The position numbers and the translations under genes are program-made. This document shows, in pieces, positions 5,170 to 6,603 of a stretch of 6,603 nucleotides of DNA; position 1 is the first letter of the stretch, and each line of letters starts with the position of its first letter. A model generated the notes under the pieces. The model was not told the DNA's origin. It did no database searches and saw only the letters and a list, made by a program, of their open reading frames with translations. Source of the stretch: Methanothermococcus okinawensis (GTDB lineage Archaea; AGJL01; Methanococci; Methanococcales; Methanococcaceae); NCBI GenBank assembly GCA_015661555.1, contig DQVW01000027.1:1-6603 (forward strand). Direction: 5' to 3'.

Positions 5170-5952
5170 ATGAAAAAGATAGAAGAGATCCTAGATGGAA
5201 TTAAGGGATTAATCGCCTTTATGACCAGGATACCTGTGGGGGAATTTTACAGTGATCTAGAGGAGATATCCAAATATCTACTGTTTATACTGTTCATAGG
5301 CATGTTCATAGGGTTCTGCGGATCCCTTGTAGCCCTTCCCTTCTACTACCTGGGAATAGACGCCCCCCTCCTGGTGGGCACCTTGGTACTCTTTACCATG
5401 TTGTATATCCAGGGTTTTCACCATGTAGATGGACTTGGGGATTATGGAGATGCCTGGATGGTAATGGGAGATGCCAGGAGGAAGTTGGAGGTAATGAGGG
5501 ATAAGTATATAGGTATTGGAGCCCTGGTGTTTGTATTCTTCGTGGAGATGATATCCCTGGCATCTATAGGTTATCTCTACTCCAAACTCCCCTTTCTAAC
5601 ATTTTCCAAGTTGATGGTGTTAACAGAGGCCTCCTCCAGGTTGGGACTTTTAACCTGTGCATGTTGTGGTATCCCCTCTAAGGAGGGTACGGGAAGGTAC
5701 TTCGTCAAGAATACCGATGAATATCATCTATCTCTAGGTTACCTTCTAATGATGATACTCTCCTTCCTTCTAGACATTCCCAGGATTGGAGTACTCTGTT
5801 CCACTGTTGCAGTGTTCTTTGCCATGGCCCTTGCAAAAAAATCGAACAGTGAGATCAACTGTGTTACAGGGGATGTGTTAGGTGCCACAAATGAGATGAC
5901 CAGGGCGGTAGTTTTACTTGCCGCATCTCTGGGGGTAAATCTCTATTTATAA
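5170..5952 (+). CDS. cobS: Adenosylcobinamide-GDP ribazoletransferase (cobalamin synthase)
   Basis: The 260-residue integral membrane enzyme joins adenosylcobinamide-GDP to alpha-ribazole (or its phosphate) to complete the nucleotide loop of the cobamide. The magnesium-binding family motif HHVDGLGDYGDAW is at 84-96, followed by DARRKLEVMRDKYIGIGA (101-118). The second family motif, CVTGDVLGATNE, is at 231-242. Hydrophobic segments are visible at about 35-58, 65-82, 116-137, 188-204 and 206-223, with a short one at the C-terminus, as expected for CobS. Length is normal for the family. It is the last gene of the lysA operon, 7 nt after the HAD phosphatase. Methanogens need cobamide for the Mtr methyltransferase. 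The start at 5170 is chosen because GGAGG lies upstream of it, not of the ATG at 5149 (which would give 267 residues). Confidence 0.95.
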   Translation: MKKIEEILDGIKGLIAFMTRIPVGEFYSDLEEISKYLLFILFIGMFIGFCGSLVALPFYYLGIDAPLLVGTLVLFTMLYIQGFHHVDGLGDYGDAWMVMGDARRKLEVMRDKYIGIGALVFVFFVEMISLASIGYLYSKLPFLTFSKLMVLTEASSRLGLLTCACCGIPSKEGTGRYFVKNTDEYHLSLGYLLMMILSFLLDIPRIGVLCSTVAVFFAMALAKKSNSEINCVTGDVLGATNEMTRAVVLLAASLGVNLYL

Positions 5953-5961
5953 ACAAAAAAA

Positions 5962-5969
5962 TTTATATA
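5962..5969 (+). promoter_or_regulatory. TATA box for the Roadblock/LC7 gene
   Basis: TTTATATA is an exact match to the methanogen box A consensus, preceded by an A-rich BRE-like stretch (5954-5961). Initiation about 25 nt downstream would fall near 5990-5993, giving a leader of roughly 25 nt before the ATG at 6016. The box lies just after the cobS stop, so the following gene has its own promoter. Confidence 0.75.
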
Positions 5970-5996
5970 ACAACAGATGTCAAAATTCTTATAAAA

Positions 5997-6002
5997 TTTT
6001 TT
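5997..6002 (+). terminator. Oligo-T tract after cobS, possible archaeal terminator
   Basis: A run of six T residues lies 45 nt after the cobS stop within AT-rich DNA. Archaeal RNA polymerase can terminate at oligo-T without a hairpin. The tract also lies inside the predicted leader of the next gene, which weakens the call because a strong terminator there would affect that gene as well. Confidence 0.25.
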
Positions 6003-6005
6003 CCT

Positions 6006-6010
6006 GGTGA
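6006..6010 (+). promoter_or_regulatory. Ribosome-binding site of the Roadblock/LC7 gene (decides the start)
   Basis: GGTGA lies 5 nt upstream of the ATG at 6016, a near-ideal match to the 16S 3' end. The in-frame GTG at 6007 is part of the site, so ATG is the better start. Confidence 0.65.
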
Positions 6011-6015
6011 AAGTA

Positions 6016-6363
6016 ATGATAGATAGAATTTTAGCAGATCTTAACAAGGTCGAAGGGGTAAGGGGTTCAATGGTTGTAGGTAAGGATGGACTGGTAATTG
6101 CAGCCCAGATGCCCTCTGGGATAGATGTGGAGTTAATTGGTGCAATGGCCTCTGCAGCCTACGGTTCCGCTGAGAGAACAGCTGCCGAGATAAACCAGGG
6201 AGCACTACAACAGATGATGATAGAAGGGGAGCATGGTAAAACACTTATGACTGATGCCGGGGAGGGTATACTGGTAGTACTTACAGATGCCAATGTAAAC
6301 CTGGGGTTGATAAGACTGGCCATGAAGAGAAGTACAGAGAAGGTGAAAAACGTTCTGTCATAA
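6016..6363 (+). CDS. Roadblock/LC7 domain protein
   Basis: The 115-residue protein is a single Roadblock/LC7 (MglB-like) domain. An N-terminal helix (about 1-13) leads into the strand pair GVRGSMVVGKDGLVIAA (14-30), then the helix ELIGAMASAAYGSAERTAAEI (39-59), strands at about 65-79 and 83-91 (GILVVLTD), and a C-terminal helix after NLGLIRLAMKR (95-105). The KDGL turn and the NLGLIR segment are characteristic. Family members form dimers and act with small Ras-like GTPases in polarity, motility or trafficking; in archaea many stand alone without a known partner. No GTPase gene is visible in this window. It has its own consensus TATA box, so it is probably expressed independently of cobS. The ATG at 6016 is chosen because GGTGA lies 5 nt upstream. 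Its 3' end overlaps the opposing gene by 6 nt. Family is confident; role is unknown. Confidence 0.9.
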   Translation: MIDRILADLNKVEGVRGSMVVGKDGLVIAAQMPSGIDVELIGAMASAAYGSAERTAAEINQGALQQMMIEGEHGKTLMTDAGEGILVVLTDANVNLGLIRLAMKRSTEKVKNVLS

Positions 6364-6603
6364 GATCTTCTTTAGTATATGTGCTATCTCGTAGATATCC
6401 TCAGTGGAGAGGGAGTGGACATCCAACTTCTTCATCTCAATTACTATCCCTTTTTTTAATACCCTCTCATAGATGGGACATCTTGTAATAAGAGATTTTC
6501 CATTGTCTAACTTTATAACTTCATTAACCCTTTTTGAAACCTTTCTTGGATCCTGGTGCTCCACAAATACACAGACACCCTCCTCACCCTTAAAGTAGGC
6601 CCC
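6358..6603 (-). CDS. Hypothetical protein, C-terminal end (partial at right edge)
   Basis: A leftward reading frame stays open from the window edge to the TGA at 6360-6358, giving 81 residues. I do not recognise the family. The fragment begins GAYFKGEEGVCVFVEHQDP, continues through DNGKSLITRCPIYERVLKKG, and ends with a helix, YEIAHILKKIL. Two cysteines are present, one in VCVF and one in RCPIYE. A GTG at 6564 could start a 68-residue protein, with GGAGGG about 10 nt upstream, but the frame and its residue pattern continue sensibly beyond it, so I think this is the end of a longer protein. Codon use matches the neighbours. The stop codon overlaps the end of the opposing Roadblock gene. No function is proposed. 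Confidence 0.65.
   Translation of the reverse strand, partial: GAYFKGEEGVCVFVEHQDPRKVSKRVNEVIKLDNGKSLITRCPIYERVLKKGIVIEMKKLDVHSLSTEDIYEIAHILKKIL
6451..6457 (+). terminator. Oligo-T tract, possible terminator for the Roadblock gene inside the opposing gene
   Basis: Seven consecutive T residues lie 88 nt after the Roadblock stop, on its transcribed sense strand. On the other strand the run encodes part of the Lys-Lys in the opposing gene. The run is long enough for archaeal intrinsic termination, but lysine codons alone could explain it. Confidence 0.25.

Noticed and set aside
6041..6244. Minus-strand reading frame of 67 codons
   Set aside because: It is antisense to the Roadblock gene, with leucine/proline/serine/arginine-rich shadow composition.
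1..6603. CRISPR arrays, insertion sequences, tRNA or rRNA genes, long direct or inverted repeats
   Set aside because: I saw no spaced repeats, transposase motifs, cloverleaf-like segments or rRNA signatures on either strand; the coding content explains nearly all of the sequence.

Overview
The window looks like chromosomal DNA of a thermophilic or hyperthermophilic methanogenic archaeon, most likely of the order Methanococcales. The reasons are the archaeal TATA boxes (TTTATATA and ATTTATAAAT) about 50 nt upstream of start codons, GGTG/GGAG ribosome-binding sites, almost exclusive use of AGG/AGA for arginine and ATA for isoleucine, purine-rich coding strands, and a gene for the methanopterin enzyme MptE. 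Rough counting of sampled lines gives a GC content in the 40s percent, above what is usual for Methanocaldococcus, so no genus is assigned. The DNA is gene-dense, with no mobile element, CRISPR array, tRNA or rRNA, and no gene-free stretch over about 100 bases.

Layout. (1) Bases 2-94 hold the C-terminal end of trpF, joined by an ATGA overlap to a HAD-superfamily gene (91-867, +) whose motifs resemble the phosphorylation domain of P-type ATPases. (2) This meets head-on, with a 9-nt overlap, a leftward pair: mptE (2750-2016, -), a pterin pyrophosphokinase for tetrahydromethanopterin, overlapping by 13 nt a ThiD-ThiN fusion for thiamine synthesis (2028-859, -). (3) A short AT-rich divergent promoter region (2751-2844) contains a palindromic TATA element that could serve both mptE and the rightward operon. 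(4) That operon runs lysA (2845-4155), an unrecognised 95-residue gene (4173-4460), a HAD phosphatase of the archaeal glyceraldehyde-3-phosphate phosphatase type (4473-5162) and cobS (5170-5952), with gaps of only 7-17 nt. (5) A stand-alone Roadblock/LC7 gene (6016-6363) has its own strong TATA box. (6) It overlaps by 6 nt the end of a leftward gene that runs off the right edge (6603-6358, -).

How the genes fit together. The theme is cofactor and amino-acid biosynthesis: tryptophan, lysine, tetrahydromethanopterin, thiamine and cobamide. In methanogens methanopterin and cobamide meet at the Mtr methyltransferase, but the two genes here are on opposite strands, and their nearness may be incidental. 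I do not see a clearly new multi-gene system. The points most worth a second look are the apparent loss of a catalytic histidine in the ThiN domain, the phosphatase-cobS pair as a possible answer to the ribazole-phosphate phosphatase step, the P-ATPase-like soluble HAD protein with serine in place of the second motif I aspartate, the unrecognised 95-residue protein, and the two tail-to-tail overlapping gene pairs with oligo-T tracts inside the opposing genes.
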